Positions 35,026-44,502 of a stretch of DNA of 64,000 bases are shown here, piece by piece. Position 1 is the first letter of the stretch. Each line of letters begins with the position of its first letter. Position numbers and translations under genes: made by a program. This DNA is from Flavobacterium segetis. Its GTDB lineage: Bacteria > Bacteroidota > Bacteroidia > Flavobacteriales > Flavobacteriaceae. The stretch is taken from the NCBI RefSeq assembly GCF_900129575.1, contig NZ_FQWE01000002.1, positions 310,001-374,000 of the forward strand, in the 5' to 3' direction. Under the pieces are notes generated by a model, which worked only from the letters and a program-made list of their open reading frames with translations, made no database searches and was not told the origin of the DNA.

Positions 35026-36021
35026 TTAAACCAATTTATTTGCTACCAGATATTCAGCAATTTGTATGGTATTTGTCGCAGCACCTTTTCTCAAATTATC
35101 AGCTACAATCCACATATTTACTGTGTTTTCCTGACTTTCATCACGACGAATTCTTCCTACAAAGACATCATTTTTACCTTGTGCGTACATAGGCATTGGG
35201 TAGGTAAATGTATCTAGGTTGTCTTGAACTACTATTCCATCAGTATGATGCAATATGTTTCTCACTTCATTGACATCGAAATCATTAGTGAACTCTACAT
35301 TTACAGCTTCACTATGCCCACCTACAATAGGAACTCGAACGGCAGTTGCAGTAACAGCAATAGTATTGTCACCTAATATTTTTTTAGTTTCTCGAACTAG
35401 TTTCATTTCTTCTTTTGTGTATCCGTTCTCTTCAAATGAATCACATTGTGGAATTGCATTTCTATGAATGGGATATTTATAGGCCATTTCACCTTTCACA
35501 TTAGCATACTCATTTTCTAGTTGCTGTACAGCCTTTACACCGGTTCCTGTGATAGATTGATAAGTAGAAACAACAACACGCTTAATATTATATTTTTTAT
35601 GCAAAGGAGCCAATACTAAAACCATTTGAATCGTCGAGCAGTTAGGATTGGCTATAATTTTATCAGCTGTCGTTAATTCACTTGCATTAATTTCGGGAAC
35701 AATTAATTTTTTAGTTGGATCCATTCTCCAAGCTGATGAATTATCAATAACTGTTGTTCCAGCTGCTGCAAATTTTGGAGCCCACTCTAATGAAGTCTCG
35801 CCACCTGCTGAGAACAAAGCGATATCCATATTCATATCAACCGCAGTTTGTAACCCTATAACAAAAAGTGGTTTTCCATTGTAGACTATTTGTTTGCCAA
35901 CAGATCTCTCGGAAGCCACAAGAATTAATTCATCTGTTGCTGAAATAAAATTTCTTTCTGCCAATACTTTTAACATCACTTCGCCAACCATTCCGGTAGC
36001 CCCAACAACTGCTATTTTCAT
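35026..36021 (-). CDS. asd: Aspartate-semialdehyde dehydrogenase
   Basis: 331 residues. NADP-binding VVGATGMVGEVMLKVLAERN, the nucleophile C128 in IIANPNCSTIQMVLVLAPL, and VSTYQSITGTGVKAVQQLE plus HRNAIPQCDSFEENGYTKEE are all diagnostic. Reduces aspartyl phosphate, feeding lysine (and diaminopimelate), threonine and methionine synthesis. Monocistronic with a clear promoter upstream and hairpin terminator downstream. Confidence 0.97.
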   Translation of the reverse strand: MKIAVVGATGMVGEVMLKVLAERNFISATDELILVASERSVGKQIVYNGKPLFVIGLQTAVDMNMDIALFSAGGETSLEWAPKFAAAGTTVIDNSSAWRMDPTKKLIVPEINASELTTADKIIANPNCSTIQMVLVLAPLHKKYNIKRVVVSTYQSITGTGVKAVQQLENEYANVKGEMAYKYPIHRNAIPQCDSFEENGYTKEEMKLVRETKKILGDNTIAVTATAVRVPIVGGHSEAVNVEFTNDFDVNEVRNILHHTDGIVVQDNLDTFTYPMPMYAQGKNDVFVGRIRRDESQENTVNMWIVADNLRKGAATNTIQIAEYLVANKLV

Positions 36022-36057
36022 AGTACTTATTTAATATTGAATATAAAATTTGAATGG

Positions 36058-36087
36058 CAAAAATAGACAATATTGAAACCAGAACAA
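36058..36087 (-). promoter_or_regulatory. Promoter of asd
   Basis: On the minus strand, TTG (36085-36087), a 19-nt gap and TATTTTTG (36058-36065), an exact Bacteroidota housekeeping promoter. It sits about 37 nt upstream of the ATG. The rest of the 36022-36367 intergenic region holds only the mscL terminator. Confidence 0.75.
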
Positions 36088-36292
36088 GCACACTAACAAA
36101 AAATAACAAAATGTTATAATTTTATTAATAGTTGATAATTTTTATAAATTTCTTTCAACCCTTAAGGATTTAAATTACAATTGGAACAATCTAAACTAAT
36201 TAGTCTAATCCGATACATTAATAAAAATTAGCACCGATCATTACAATATCACTTTGCTATAGCGTTAAAATTATTTATTCCTTCTTAAAGAA

Positions 36293-36318
36293 AAACCGTC
36301 TTACTTAAAAGACGGTTT
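36293..36318 (-). terminator. Terminator of mscL
   Basis: AAACCGTCTT and AAGACGGTTT form a perfect 10-bp stem around a 6-nt loop. Leftward it continues TTCTTT. About 50 nt after the mscL stop. Confidence 0.85.
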
Positions 36319-36367
36319 AGACCTGAACTGAGCTCAGGATTGATTAGAATATATAATGTAGCGGAAA

Positions 36368-36784
36368 TTACTTTTTCAATAAATCTCTAATTTGTATTAG
36401 TAATTCTTCTTGAGTTGGTCCAGCTAGCGGAGCAACTACCACCACTTGTTTCTTTTTAGCTTTTTCAGCAGCTCTTAAAACAACAAAAATAAAGAAAGCA
36501 ATTATAACAAAATTTATAACCGCTTGGATAAAATTACCGTACGTAATTACAGCAGCTCCAGCAGCTTTAGCAGCATCAAGAGTAACATAACTATTACCAT
36601 CGAGAGCAATAAATTTTTGAGTAAAATCTATACCACCGGTAATTAAACCTATAATGGGCATAATAATATCATCCACTGCAGATCCAACAATTTTACCAAA
36701 AGCTGCACCAATAACAACTGCAGTTGCTAAACTTAAAACATCACCTTTTAATAAAGACGCCTTAAAATCACTAAAAAATCCCAT
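36368..36784 (-). CDS. mscL: Large-conductance mechanosensitive channel
   Basis: 138 residues. The amphipathic N-terminal helix and first transmembrane helix read [20 protein letters not shown] and [20 protein letters not shown], and the second is [20 protein letters not shown]. The C-terminal cytoplasmic helix ends [17 protein letters not shown]. All are standard MscL. Emergency valve against hypo-osmotic shock. Single gene with its own terminator. Confidence 0.97.
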   Translation of the reverse strand: MGFFSDFKASLLKGDVLSLATAVVIGAAFGKIVGSAVDDIIMPIIGLITGGIDFTQKFIALDGNSYVTLDAAKAAGAAVITYGNFIQAVINFVIIAFFIFVVLRAAEKAKKKQVVVVAPLAGPTQEELLIQIRDLLKK

Positions 36785-36867
36785 AATTCCTATTTTTTTG
36801 ATTAATAGTTAGATTACAAAAATAAAAAAAATTTCAATAGCTGTTAAATTTATATTAAAAATTAGTG

Positions 36868-39312
36868 TTAATCTCGATAAAACACTCGTTTAACCCGTTG
36901 AGATATACTTGTTAGCACTTCGTAAGGAATGGTACCAAGCGATTTCGCTATTTCATTAACCGTTGGTGCTTGACCAAAAATGATAACGGCATCTCCTTCT
37001 TTACAATCAATTTCAGTTGTTTCAACCATCAACATATCCATACAAACACTACCTAAAATCTTTGCTTTTTTATTCTTTATCATTACATATCCTAATTCAT
37101 TTCCCCAGCCTCGTGAAATTCCATCCGCATATCCTATAGGAATAGTAGCCACTTTAGTTATTTCTTTAGCCATAAATTTCCGACCATAACCTACACTATC
37201 TCCTTCTGGAATCGTTCTAATTTGAGAAATAATAGACTTCAAAGTTCCTACATTTTGTAATTTTTTTTGCTCTTCACTATCATTTGAAACTCCGTAAAGT
37301 CCTATTCCTAATCGAACCATATCATATTGCGCATTAGGAAAATTAGTAATCCCTGAAGTATTCATTAGATGACGTATCGGTTTTATGTTTAGTTCTCTAC
37401 TTAATTTTGATGATAATTCTTCGAATAATGCAATTTGTGAATTTGCAAAATTAAGATGCAAAACATCATCGCTTGTTGCCATGTGTGATAAAATACTTTT
37501 TACTTGAATTGTTTTATTCCCTTTTAATGTAGCAATCAATTCGTCAATTGTATTCGCCTCAAAACCTAAACGATGCATTCCAGTATCAATCTTTATATGA
37601 ATTGGAAAGTGATCGAGATCTTTTTGGGCTGCAATTTTCAAAAAAGCACGTAACCCTTTTAAGCTGTATATCTCTGGTTCTAATTGATGCTGAATTATTG
37701 CACTAAAACTCGTGTTTTCAGGATTTAAAACCATTATTGGTAATTGTATACCTGAATTTTTAAGAGAAATACCTTCATCGGCAAAAGCCACACCTAAGTA
37801 ATCTACCTTATGATGTTCTAATAATTTAGCAATCTCAAATCCTCCATTTCCATATCCAAAAGCTTTAACCATTACCATAATTTTTACGTTAGGTTTGAGC
37901 TTTGCTTTAAAAAAGTTTAGATTATAACTTATTGCATTCAAATTTATTTCTAGTACAGTTTCATGCGTCTTTTCCTCCAGCAGTTGAACAATTTCTTCAA
38001 ATTCAAAAGACCGAGCACCTTTAACCAAAATACTTTCATTATTGAAATCTAAATTCTCATAATCCGCAATGAACTCCGCTGTGTTCAAATAAGTGGTACA
38101 ATTATCAAATTTGTGTTTGTATTCAGAGATTGTTTCTCCAATACCTATCACACGACTAATTTTATTGGAAGTAATTAAGTCAGAAACTTTACTGTACAAT
38201 TCATCCTTAGTCAAACCACTTTGAAAAATATCTGATACAATTACTGTTTTGTTCTCCGATTGTTTTTGACTTTCCAAAAAATCTAATGCAATTTTTAAAG
38301 ACTGAAAATCAGAGCTGTAACTATCATCAATAATACTACAATTATTAATTCCGTTTTTAACTTTTAAGCGCATTTCTACCGGAAACAGCAATTGCATTCG
38401 GTTTTGAATTGTTAGCTGATCATACTTAAAATATAATAAAACCATCAAACATGAAATTGCATTTTCAACCGAAGCTTGGTCTTGAAATGGTATTTTTACC
38501 TCAAAATATTTTTCTTTATACTGAATACTTAAAATTGTAAAATCAACAATCATTTTTTTAGTAATAAAAACAGCCGCATTTTTATTTATGAAACTCCAAG
38601 TAAAAGCTTTTGAATTTGACAAATTAAAGGACTTAATTTCAGCATCAATTTGGTAAATTACTGTTTCAGCCGTTTGAAAGAGAGATATTTTCTCCTTCAC
38701 TTTCTCCTCTAAACTGACAAAACCTTCATCATGCGCAGAACCAATATTTGTTAAAACACCTAAAGTTGGCTTTATAATCCGCTCTAAATTTTTCATTTCG
38801 GCACTGACCGATATTCCTGCTTCAAAAATTCCTAGATTATGTTGCTCGTTAATAGCAATGACTGATAACGGCACTCCTATTTGTGAATTATAACTTTTTG
38901 GACTCCTAATCACATTAAAATCTGGACTAAGTAGAAAGTTAAGCCATTCTTTAACAATGGTTTTACCATTACTACCCGTGATCCCTATAACTGGAAAATT
39001 AAATAAACTGCGATAGTGCGCTGCAAATTCCTGTAAAGCAAGCAGCGTATCTTTCACTACATAAAAATTAGCTTGTGACTTACAAGCACTAGGAATGTGT
39101 GTTACTACAAAATTATGAACGCCAACTTCTATTAATTCTTCAATATAAATATGTGCATCCGTATTAGCTCCAGTTAATGCAAAAAATAAAGTTTGAGAAC
39201 CATTTTGTAAAGACCGACTGTCTATGGAAACCGAATCTAGGGCCATTGCAAATTGGTTATCGATAAATGTTGCGTCTGTTTTTTGAATGCTATTTCTTAT
39301 TTTTAAATTCAT
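36868..39312 (-). CDS. Bifunctional UDP-MurNAc-tripeptide:D-Ala-D-Ala ligase / alanine racemase
   Basis: 814 residues, a MurF-Alr fusion typical of Bacteroidota. Residues 1-440 are MurF-like: ATP loop FPVIGITGSNGKTIVKEWLN, then NIGSAHDEGFVSLEEKVKEK and IIDDSYSSDFQSLKIALDFL. Residues 450-814 are alanine racemase: PLP lysine K483 in VMVKAFGYGNGGFEIAK, IDTGMHRLGFEA, and MVRLGIGLYGVSND. It supplies D-alanine and adds D-Ala-D-Ala to the peptidoglycan precursor. The fusion is normal for the phylum; no frameshift seen. Preceded by a 500-bp gap. Confidence 0.93.
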   Translation of the reverse strand: MNLKIRNSIQKTDATFIDNQFAMALDSVSIDSRSLQNGSQTLFFALTGANTDAHIYIEELIEVGVHNFVVTHIPSACKSQANFYVVKDTLLALQEFAAHYRSLFNFPVIGITGSNGKTIVKEWLNFLLSPDFNVIRSPKSYNSQIGVPLSVIAINEQHNLGIFEAGISVSAEMKNLERIIKPTLGVLTNIGSAHDEGFVSLEEKVKEKISLFQTAETVIYQIDAEIKSFNLSNSKAFTWSFINKNAAVFITKKMIVDFTILSIQYKEKYFEVKIPFQDQASVENAISCLMVLLYFKYDQLTIQNRMQLLFPVEMRLKVKNGINNCSIIDDSYSSDFQSLKIALDFLESQKQSENKTVIVSDIFQSGLTKDELYSKVSDLITSNKISRVIGIGETISEYKHKFDNCTTYLNTAEFIADYENLDFNNESILVKGARSFEFEEIVQLLEEKTHETVLEINLNAISYNLNFFKAKLKPNVKIMVMVKAFGYGNGGFEIAKLLEHHKVDYLGVAFADEGISLKNSGIQLPIMVLNPENTSFSAIIQHQLEPEIYSLKGLRAFLKIAAQKDLDHFPIHIKIDTGMHRLGFEANTIDELIATLKGNKTIQVKSILSHMATSDDVLHLNFANSQIALFEELSSKLSRELNIKPIRHLMNTSGITNFPNAQYDMVRLGIGLYGVSNDSEEQKKLQNVGTLKSIISQIRTIPEGDSVGYGRKFMAKEITKVATIPIGYADGISRGWGNELGYVMIKNKKAKILGSVCMDMLMVETTEIDCKEGDAVIIFGQAPTVNEIAKSLGTIPYEVLTSISQRVKRVFYRD

Positions 39313-39813
39313 GAATGTGGAATATCTTAAAAATTCTTTTTTGATACGAAAAGTTGTTTTTAATTTTATAAAAGTGACTGAATAAGTCGAAAGTTTAAAA
39401 GTCGTAAAGTCAAAATAAACACTCTTGGTGGATTTGACTTAAAGTTAATCCATGATGTAGTTTAATTATTTTATAATATTATATGACATACTTGACCTTA
39501 CCTAACATCAAAAATAAGACTTCTTTTTAGAACGAAGCAACCACAATTCAGTATTTACCCATAATTTAATAATAAGCTACTGTATTATGCTCGATTGCAA
39601 GCATTACAATTTTCCAACAATAGAACAAAAACAGTGCTATATTTAAAAATTTGAGAAACAGCATTTTAGTCACCGACTCTATGTTGCTAGTAAATTAATT
39701 TCATTTCCAGTTTTAATCGTCAGTACCAATGTCTTAAAATTTAATAGAAACAGCGGTAATTTGTTGGAAAATTTTTGAGATTACTTATATTTGTTCCAAA
39801 GAAATAAGTAGTT
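39313..39813. other. Divergent intergenic region
   Basis: 501 bp between murF-alr and the membrane protein gene. AT-rich with no ORF or RNA gene recognised. The rightward promoter at 39764-39793 is the only feature seen. Confidence 0.45.
39764..39793 (+). promoter_or_regulatory. Promoter of the six-span membrane protein gene
   Basis: TTG at 39764-39766, 19 nt, then TATATTTG at 39786-39793. Transcription would begin near 39800, about 14 nt before the GTG start at 39814. This very short leader supports that GTG as the true start. Confidence 0.75.
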
Positions 39814-40419
39814 GTGAAAAAATTTCTCCCTTCATTTTCCTATATTTTCCATCCGATTTTGATTCCGGCAATGGCGACTTTACTATATTTATTTTATCAC
39901 AAAGGCGATTTTATTGCACAAGAAAAACTATTTATACTTTTTCAGGTTGTAATTGTCACAATTGTAATTCCTATTTTAGTATTTGTGCTACTTCGCGCTA
40001 CAGGAAATGTAGATACGATAATGATGTCTAAAATATCTGAACGTAAAATTCCGCTCGTAGTTCACTGCTTTTTAATTATTTTATTGGTAAAAAAAAGTAT
40101 TATTGTTGACCGATATCCGGAACTACATTTTTTCTTTTTAGGTGGATTATTTAGTATTATGCTTGCAATGATATTACTATTTGGTTACTTCAAAGCTAGC
40201 CTTCACATGATAGGAATAAGCTCTATTACTGTATTTATTGCAGGAATGAGCATTCATCTTCAAGAAAATAGTATTTTCACTATTGCAGTGCTTTTACTTC
40301 TTAACGGAATCATTGCTTCCTCTCGTTTAGAAATGAAAGCGCACACTAATATAGAACTTGCAATAGGTTTTTTTCTTGGTGCTGTTCCACAAATGCTTTT
40401 ATTAGCAGTTTGGTTATAA
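39814..40419 (+). CDS. Six-span membrane protein, distantly PAP2-like
   Basis: 201 residues starting from GTG. About six hydrophobic segments cover most of the protein. Conserved-looking loops read MMSKISERKIPLVVHC, and FKASLHMIGISS, where a Ser-Leu-His in a membrane setting recalls motif 2 of PAP2 lipid phosphatases. The other PAP2 motifs are not clear, so the assignment is weak. It may act on lipids or prenyl phosphates. Its stop overlaps the stop of the convergent PorT-like gene by 6 nt. Confidence 0.6.
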   Translation: MKKFLPSFSYIFHPILIPAMATLLYLFYHKGDFIAQEKLFILFQVVIVTIVIPILVFVLLRATGNVDTIMMSKISERKIPLVVHCFLIILLVKKSIIVDRYPELHFFFLGGLFSIMLAMILLFGYFKASLHMIGISSITVFIAGMSIHLQENSIFTIAVLLLLNGIIASSRLEMKAHTNIELAIGFFLGAVPQMLLLAVWL

Positions 40420-41115
40420 AATATAGAATATTAAACCAAAATTAAGCGAACGCATCTTTATCGTTTCACCATTTATAAATGCCGATTGAAAAAGTGGATT
40501 TAAACCATAATACAAGTATAAATTGATTGTATTATATCCTGACGAAACATAAGCTCCGTATTGAAATTTATTGAAGTCATTATTACCTTTTATTTCGATC
40601 TTTCCATTTTCACTATTAAAAACTGATTTATCATATAGTAGATAACTGAATTTCACACCTGTGTAAATACGCCAGAATTTATGGCTTTCAAAAGTAGAAG
40701 TACGCCATCTAAACTCAATTGGCACATCAAATGAAAGATGAGAAAACTTATTTTTACTATATTTTACATCCGGTTCGATAATAGTGTAATTCGCCGACTG
40801 TGCTGTTCCTGTGATCGCTAAATTTTCATTATAATTTGTGTAGGTTAATCCAATTCCGGAGGCAATGGCAATCGTTCTCGATTTATTAATAGGCATGTCT
40901 CTTAAAAAACCACCTGAAAAACCACCTGAAAATTTATTTTGTTTTAATCCTGATGGCTTATTTGACAGGGTATTATAAGTAATGGCAACATAAAATTGAT
41001 CTTCTCTATACAGCGAATCAATTTTTATTAGCGGAGTAAGTTCAGGCGCTGCAAACTCTTGCGAGTATAGGGAGGAGAAAAATAAAAGGAGAATACAATT
41101 TAAAAATAACCGCAT
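40414..41115 (-). CDS. PorT-family outer-membrane beta-barrel protein
   Basis: 233 residues from MRLFLNCILLLFFSSLYSQE, a Sec signal. The rest is a predicted eight-strand barrel with alternating hydrophobic strands (IAIASGIGLTYTNYNEN; LSFDVPIEFRWRTST; NTINLYLYYGLNPLFQ) and a terminal aromatic strand. It resembles the PorT/outer-membrane beta-barrel family; PorT itself is a type IX secretion component, but orthology cannot be settled here. A TATATTTG -7 box lies at 41167-41174. The frame opens at 41169 in the promoter, so the internal ATG before the signal peptide is chosen. Confidence 0.7.
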   Translation of the reverse strand: MRLFLNCILLLFFSSLYSQEFAAPELTPLIKIDSLYREDQFYVAITYNTLSNKPSGLKQNKFSGGFSGGFLRDMPINKSRTIAIASGIGLTYTNYNENLAITGTAQSANYTIIEPDVKYSKNKFSHLSFDVPIEFRWRTSTFESHKFWRIYTGVKFSYLLYDKSVFNSENGKIEIKGNNDFNKFQYGAYVSSGYNTINLYLYYGLNPLFQSAFINGETIKMRSLNFGLIFYIL

Positions 41116-41174
41116 TTTATTTTCGGGTTTAGAAAGGATGAAATTTTGCATCGTAGTGATATTATGCAAATATA

Positions 41175-41617
41175 AGTTATAGAAGGATTTGAAATACGTT
41201 ATAAGTCGATATAAAATTTAATGAAAGCTAAAGTAATTTTGCTGTAAAATTTCTCGTTTTTAAGATTTAAACTAATATACGGTCATTTTAAATAAAAAAT
41301 ACAACCCTAAAATTAGATTTATATAATTGATTCATAAAATAGTTATGTGGGCAATTTTTAAATTAACTCTTTATTGCAATAAACTTAGTAGGTATTTTAC
41401 TTTCATTTAAGTATTTTTAGTTCGTAAATTGTTTGAGAGAATTATAATTAAAACCATTCTCAATACTTATTTTACTCCTTTCTTCTAAAAATCTCGAACT
41501 GAATGTCTATTCATTGCGAACTATTCATTTGATTAAAAGCGCTTCGATAATTCATTTCTGGGGTTGAAATATTTTTAAACTGACAATAACATAATATCGC
41601 AGAGAGAAAAGAACTGA
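41175..41617. other. Intergenic region before the tandem array
   Basis: About 440 bp with no ORF or RNA gene. GCAGAGAGAAAAGAA at 41599-41613 recalls the sequence at the tRNA-Ser 3' end (GCAGAGAGAAAGG), suggesting the array arose from tRNA-flanking DNA. Confidence 0.4.
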
Positions 41618-42086
41618 CTCCGTTGATCCCAAAAGGGGACGTCTCACAAAGAAATAATGCTTGGCTTTGCAAGACTGAGCCTTTTTTGTTTTATAGCTTT
41701 GCCAAACTAAAAAGTTTGACACGTTATAGTAGGATTAACTCCGTTGATCCCAAAAGGAGGCGTCTCACAAAGAAATAATGCTTGGCTTTGCAAGCCTGAG
41801 CCTTTTTTGTTTTATAGCTTTGCCAAACTAAAAAGTTTGACACGTTATAGTAGGATTAACTCCGTTGATCCCAAAAGGAGGCGTCTCACAAAGAAATAAT
41901 GCTTGCCTTTGTAAGCCTGAGCCTTTTTTGTTTTATAGCTTTGCCAAACTAAAAAGTTTGACACGTTATAGTAGGATTAACTCCGTTGATCCCAAAAGGG
42001 GACGTCTCACAAAGAAATAATGCTTGGCTTTGCAAGCCTGAGCCTTTTTTGTTTTAAAGCTTTGCCAAACTAAAAAGTTTGACACA
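41618..42086. repeat. 121-bp tandem repeat array, 3.9 units
   Basis: Units start at 41618, 41739, 41860 and 41981 with CTCCGTTGATCCCAAAAGG and are almost identical. Differences: GGGGAC versus GGAGGC, CAAGAC versus CAAGCC, and CCTTTGTAAG in unit 3. Each contains the hairpin CAAACTAAAAAGTTTG and a GGCTTTGCAAGCC hairpin followed by GAGCCTTTTTTG, a terminator-like block in plus orientation. The last unit stops at 42086, where the tRNA-Ser terminator begins. The blocks CAAAGAAATAATGCTT and GAGCCTTTTTTGTTTTA of each unit recur inverted at 42090-42132, directly at the tRNA's 3' side. No unit-specific spacer exists, so it is not CRISPR. Confidence 0.9.
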
Positions 42087-42095
42087 CTCTAAAAC

Positions 42096-42120
42096 AAAAA
42101 AGGCTCCCCTTTCAGGAAGC
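42096..42120 (-). terminator. Terminator of tRNA-Ser
   Basis: Leftward GCTTCC and GGGAGC pair around TGAAAG, followed by CTTTTTTG, 13 nt after the tRNA 3' end. It shares sequence, in inverted orientation, with the repeat array next to it. Confidence 0.7.
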
Positions 42121-42132
42121 ATTATTTCTTTG

Positions 42133-42217
42133 CAGAGAGAAAGGGATTCGAACCCTCGATATGTTGCCATATACACGCTTTCCAAGCGTGCGCCTTCAGC
42201 CACTCGGCCACCTCTCT
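42133..42217 (-). tRNA. tRNA-Ser(GGA)
   Basis: 85-nt class II tRNA on the minus strand. Acceptor AGAGAGG pairs with TCTCTCT (one G-T), with G as discriminator. The D-arm begins TGGCCGAGTGGCTGAAGG. The anticodon loop CTTGGAAAG gives anticodon GGA. A long variable arm and T-arm GAGGGTTCGAATCCCTT complete it. CCA is not encoded. Confidence 0.97.
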
Positions 42218-42282
42218 ATTTTATTTTGATAAGGCTGCAAAGAACAAGAAAAAAATTGAGTTACAAAAGTAAAATCTGATTA

Positions 42283-43311
42283 TTATATCATTTCCCCTCG
42301 CAGTGCAGTTTCAAAAATAGTTTTAAAGTCTTTTGTCTCTATTTCTTGACTTAGTAAATACATCAACTTAGTAATTGCGGCCTCTGTTGTGATGTCTTTT
42401 CCTGATATTACACCTATTTCCTTCAATACTGTACTGGTTTCATATTGCCCCATATTAACACTTCCGCCAGAGCATTGTGTTACATTAATTACATATAAAC
42501 CATTTAAAATGGCTTGCTTTAATAAATTTAAAAACCAATCTTCTGTAGGTGCATTTCCTGCACCGTAGGTTTCTAAAACAATTCCTTTTAAACTAGGGAT
42601 ATTCAATATGGCCGCTAAAACGACTTCACTAATTCCTGGAAACATCTTGATTATAGTAACATTATTATTTAAATTTTTATGGACTTTTAGCTTTTCATTC
42701 TTTTGTATGGGTAAAAATAGATCTGAGTTTAATTTTAAATGCACTCCTGATTCTACGAGATCAGGATAATTAGGCGAAGTAAACGCCTTGAAATGTTCAG
42801 CATTTATTTTGGTCGTCCTATTGCCGCGGTATAATTTATATTCAAAATACAAGCATACTTCGCTAATAACAGGTTTATTATTTTCTCGTAATGAAGCAAT
42901 TTGAATTGCAGTAATCAAATTCTCTTTAGCATCCGTGCGTAAGTCTCCTATTGGTAACTGTGAGCCCGTAAAAATAACTGGTTTTGCTAAATTCTCCAGC
43001 ATAAAACTCAATGCAGATGCTGAATAGGACATAGTATCTGAACCATGAAGCACTACAAAGCCATCAAATGACGCGTAATTATCTTCAATGATTGTTGCAA
43101 TTTTTGCCCATTTCTCAGGGTTTATATTTGATGAATCGATAGGTTTTTCAAAAGAAATAGTTTCTATCTCACAATCTAATTGTTTTAACTCTGGAATGCG
43201 TTGTAATAATTTACTAAAATTGAAAGCTTTGAGCGCACCGGTATCAAAATCTTTTCGCATACCAATAGTTCCACCGGTATAAATTAATAATATTTTAGGC
43301 TTATTCAACAT
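42283..43311 (-). CDS. ansA: Type I L-asparaginase
   Basis: 342 residues. LLIYTGGTIGMRKDF supplies the first catalytic Thr, and VVLHGSDTMSYSASALSFML the second Thr/Asp pair. PVIFTGSQLPIGDLRTDAKE and LETYGAGNAPTEDWF follow. No signal peptide, so it is the cytoplasmic type. Hydrolyses asparagine to aspartate and ammonia. Its start overlaps the end of the acyltransferase gene by 11 nt, which implies translational coupling. Confidence 0.95.
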   Translation of the reverse strand: MLNKPKILLIYTGGTIGMRKDFDTGALKAFNFSKLLQRIPELKQLDCEIETISFEKPIDSSNINPEKWAKIATIIEDNYASFDGFVVLHGSDTMSYSASALSFMLENLAKPVIFTGSQLPIGDLRTDAKENLITAIQIASLRENNKPVISEVCLYFEYKLYRGNRTTKINAEHFKAFTSPNYPDLVESGVHLKLNSDLFLPIQKNEKLKVHKNLNNNVTIIKMFPGISEVVLAAILNIPSLKGIVLETYGAGNAPTEDWFLNLLKQAILNGLYVINVTQCSGGSVNMGQYETSTVLKEIGVISGKDITTEAAITKLMYLLSQEIETKDFKTIFETALRGEMI

Positions 43312-44437
43312 TATGATATTTCAATTTATTCACAACAGGATTAGCGTACATTGCTAAAAAACTATCTAGTGCCACGGGATTATCATGATCAATTCTCATT
43401 TCTAAACGGCGGGCAAATAATGATTTTTCATTTTCAGTATATAAATGGGAATAGCGACTCGTTTTATTTACAATGTCAAATGCAATGAAATTTGTGGGCC
43501 ATAATTTATAATTACTCAAAATTGCGTCATCGATAACTTGAGCTACGGAAACTATTTGTTTATTTGAACTCTCGTTATTTAACTTTATTTCATCGATCTC
43601 AACGTCTAAAATTTTACCAACGTGAATGTGAATCCCTTTCTTTTGACCTAAAGCACCGCTTAAAATAGTCATAAAGTCTTCATTTTTTTCTTTGACATAT
43701 ACTTCATTATTGGCTTCTGCTATTAGCTGCGGCATTTTCAAAGCATCAGTTGGATCATATTCATAGGAGATTGAAACGGGAACAATTTTAATTTTCTTGA
43801 AGTAATCCATTAAATTCTCCTCATCTGAACCCATTCCAAGCATTTTTAAAATACCAGGATTGGTTTCGTCTCTTCCATCTTTAGTTCTTCCCTCGCGCTG
43901 AGCAATCCAAACCGAACGATTTTCATGAAGCAATAAATGCCCAATGTATTCCGATAAAAGTTTTGAACTTTGCAGCATTTCCCTTGGCGTTAAGCCCCGC
44001 TGCACTAAAAAGTTTCTATTTAGTTTCGCTAAAGTATTCAGGAAAGACTTTTTAACTAAATTATCACCAATAGCAGATGCTGTCATAACTAAATTATGCT
44101 CAAACAATGCCGTATTCAATAAAGTAGTGTCTAAAAGTATATCTCGATGGTTTGAAACAAATAAGTAGGAAACATTTGGTTCTAAGTTTTCAAAACCTGA
44201 TGTAGTCAAGCCATCTGAGCTTTTTTCTAAGACGCGTTGAACAGATTGATAAATCACATTACACTGAAAATCACGAATCGATTGCGTTTTGCGAAGTTGT
44301 TCTTTCCAAACCTCTTCTGAAACGTCGGGAAAAGAAAAATTCATCAATGCCTTCATCATTGGATGATTAATAACATCTTGAAGTGCTTCGTTTATTTCGG
44401 AGTCATAAAATGGGCGAATAGCGTCAAATTTCTGCAT
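43301..44437 (-). CDS. 1-acyl-sn-glycerol-3-phosphate acyltransferase family protein
   Basis: 378 residues. The PlsC-type H-x4-D motif is in FVSNHRDILLDTTLLNTALF near residue 96; NFLVQRGLTPREMLQSSKLL and VWIAQREGRTKDGRDETNPG match motifs II-III, and IVPVSISYEYDPTDALK motif IV. Large for PlsC, with extended N- and C-terminal parts usual in Bacteroidota. Probably a membrane-associated acyltransferase of lipid synthesis. Middle gene of TatD-acyltransferase-ansA. Confidence 0.9.
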   Translation of the reverse strand: MQKFDAIRPFYDSEINEALQDVINHPMMKALMNFSFPDVSEEVWKEQLRKTQSIRDFQCNVIYQSVQRVLEKSSDGLTTSGFENLEPNVSYLFVSNHRDILLDTTLLNTALFEHNLVMTASAIGDNLVKKSFLNTLAKLNRNFLVQRGLTPREMLQSSKLLSEYIGHLLLHENRSVWIAQREGRTKDGRDETNPGILKMLGMGSDEENLMDYFKKIKIVPVSISYEYDPTDALKMPQLIAEANNEVYVKEKNEDFMTILSGALGQKKGIHIHVGKILDVEIDEIKLNNESSNKQIVSVAQVIDDAILSNYKLWPTNFIAFDIVNKTSRYSHLYTENEKSLFARRLEMRIDHDNPVALDSFLAMYANPVVNKLKYHNVE

Positions 44438-44502
44438 TATGGTTCTTAATTATTTAATTGGCAAAAGAACAAAAAATATATCTAAAAATTGTGAATTGTA
44501 TT

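Noticed and set aside
36868..39312. MurF-alanine racemase fusion considered as novel
   Set aside because: It is the standard arrangement in Bacteroidota.
41618..42086. Tandem array considered as CRISPR
   Set aside because: The full 121-bp unit repeats without unique spacers, and no cas gene is near.
42079..42279. 66-residue plus-strand ORF beginning MTHSKTKKAPLSGS
   Set aside because: It runs antisense across tRNA-Ser; the RERDSNPRYVAIYTLSKRAP-like translation is a well-known artefact of tRNA genes.
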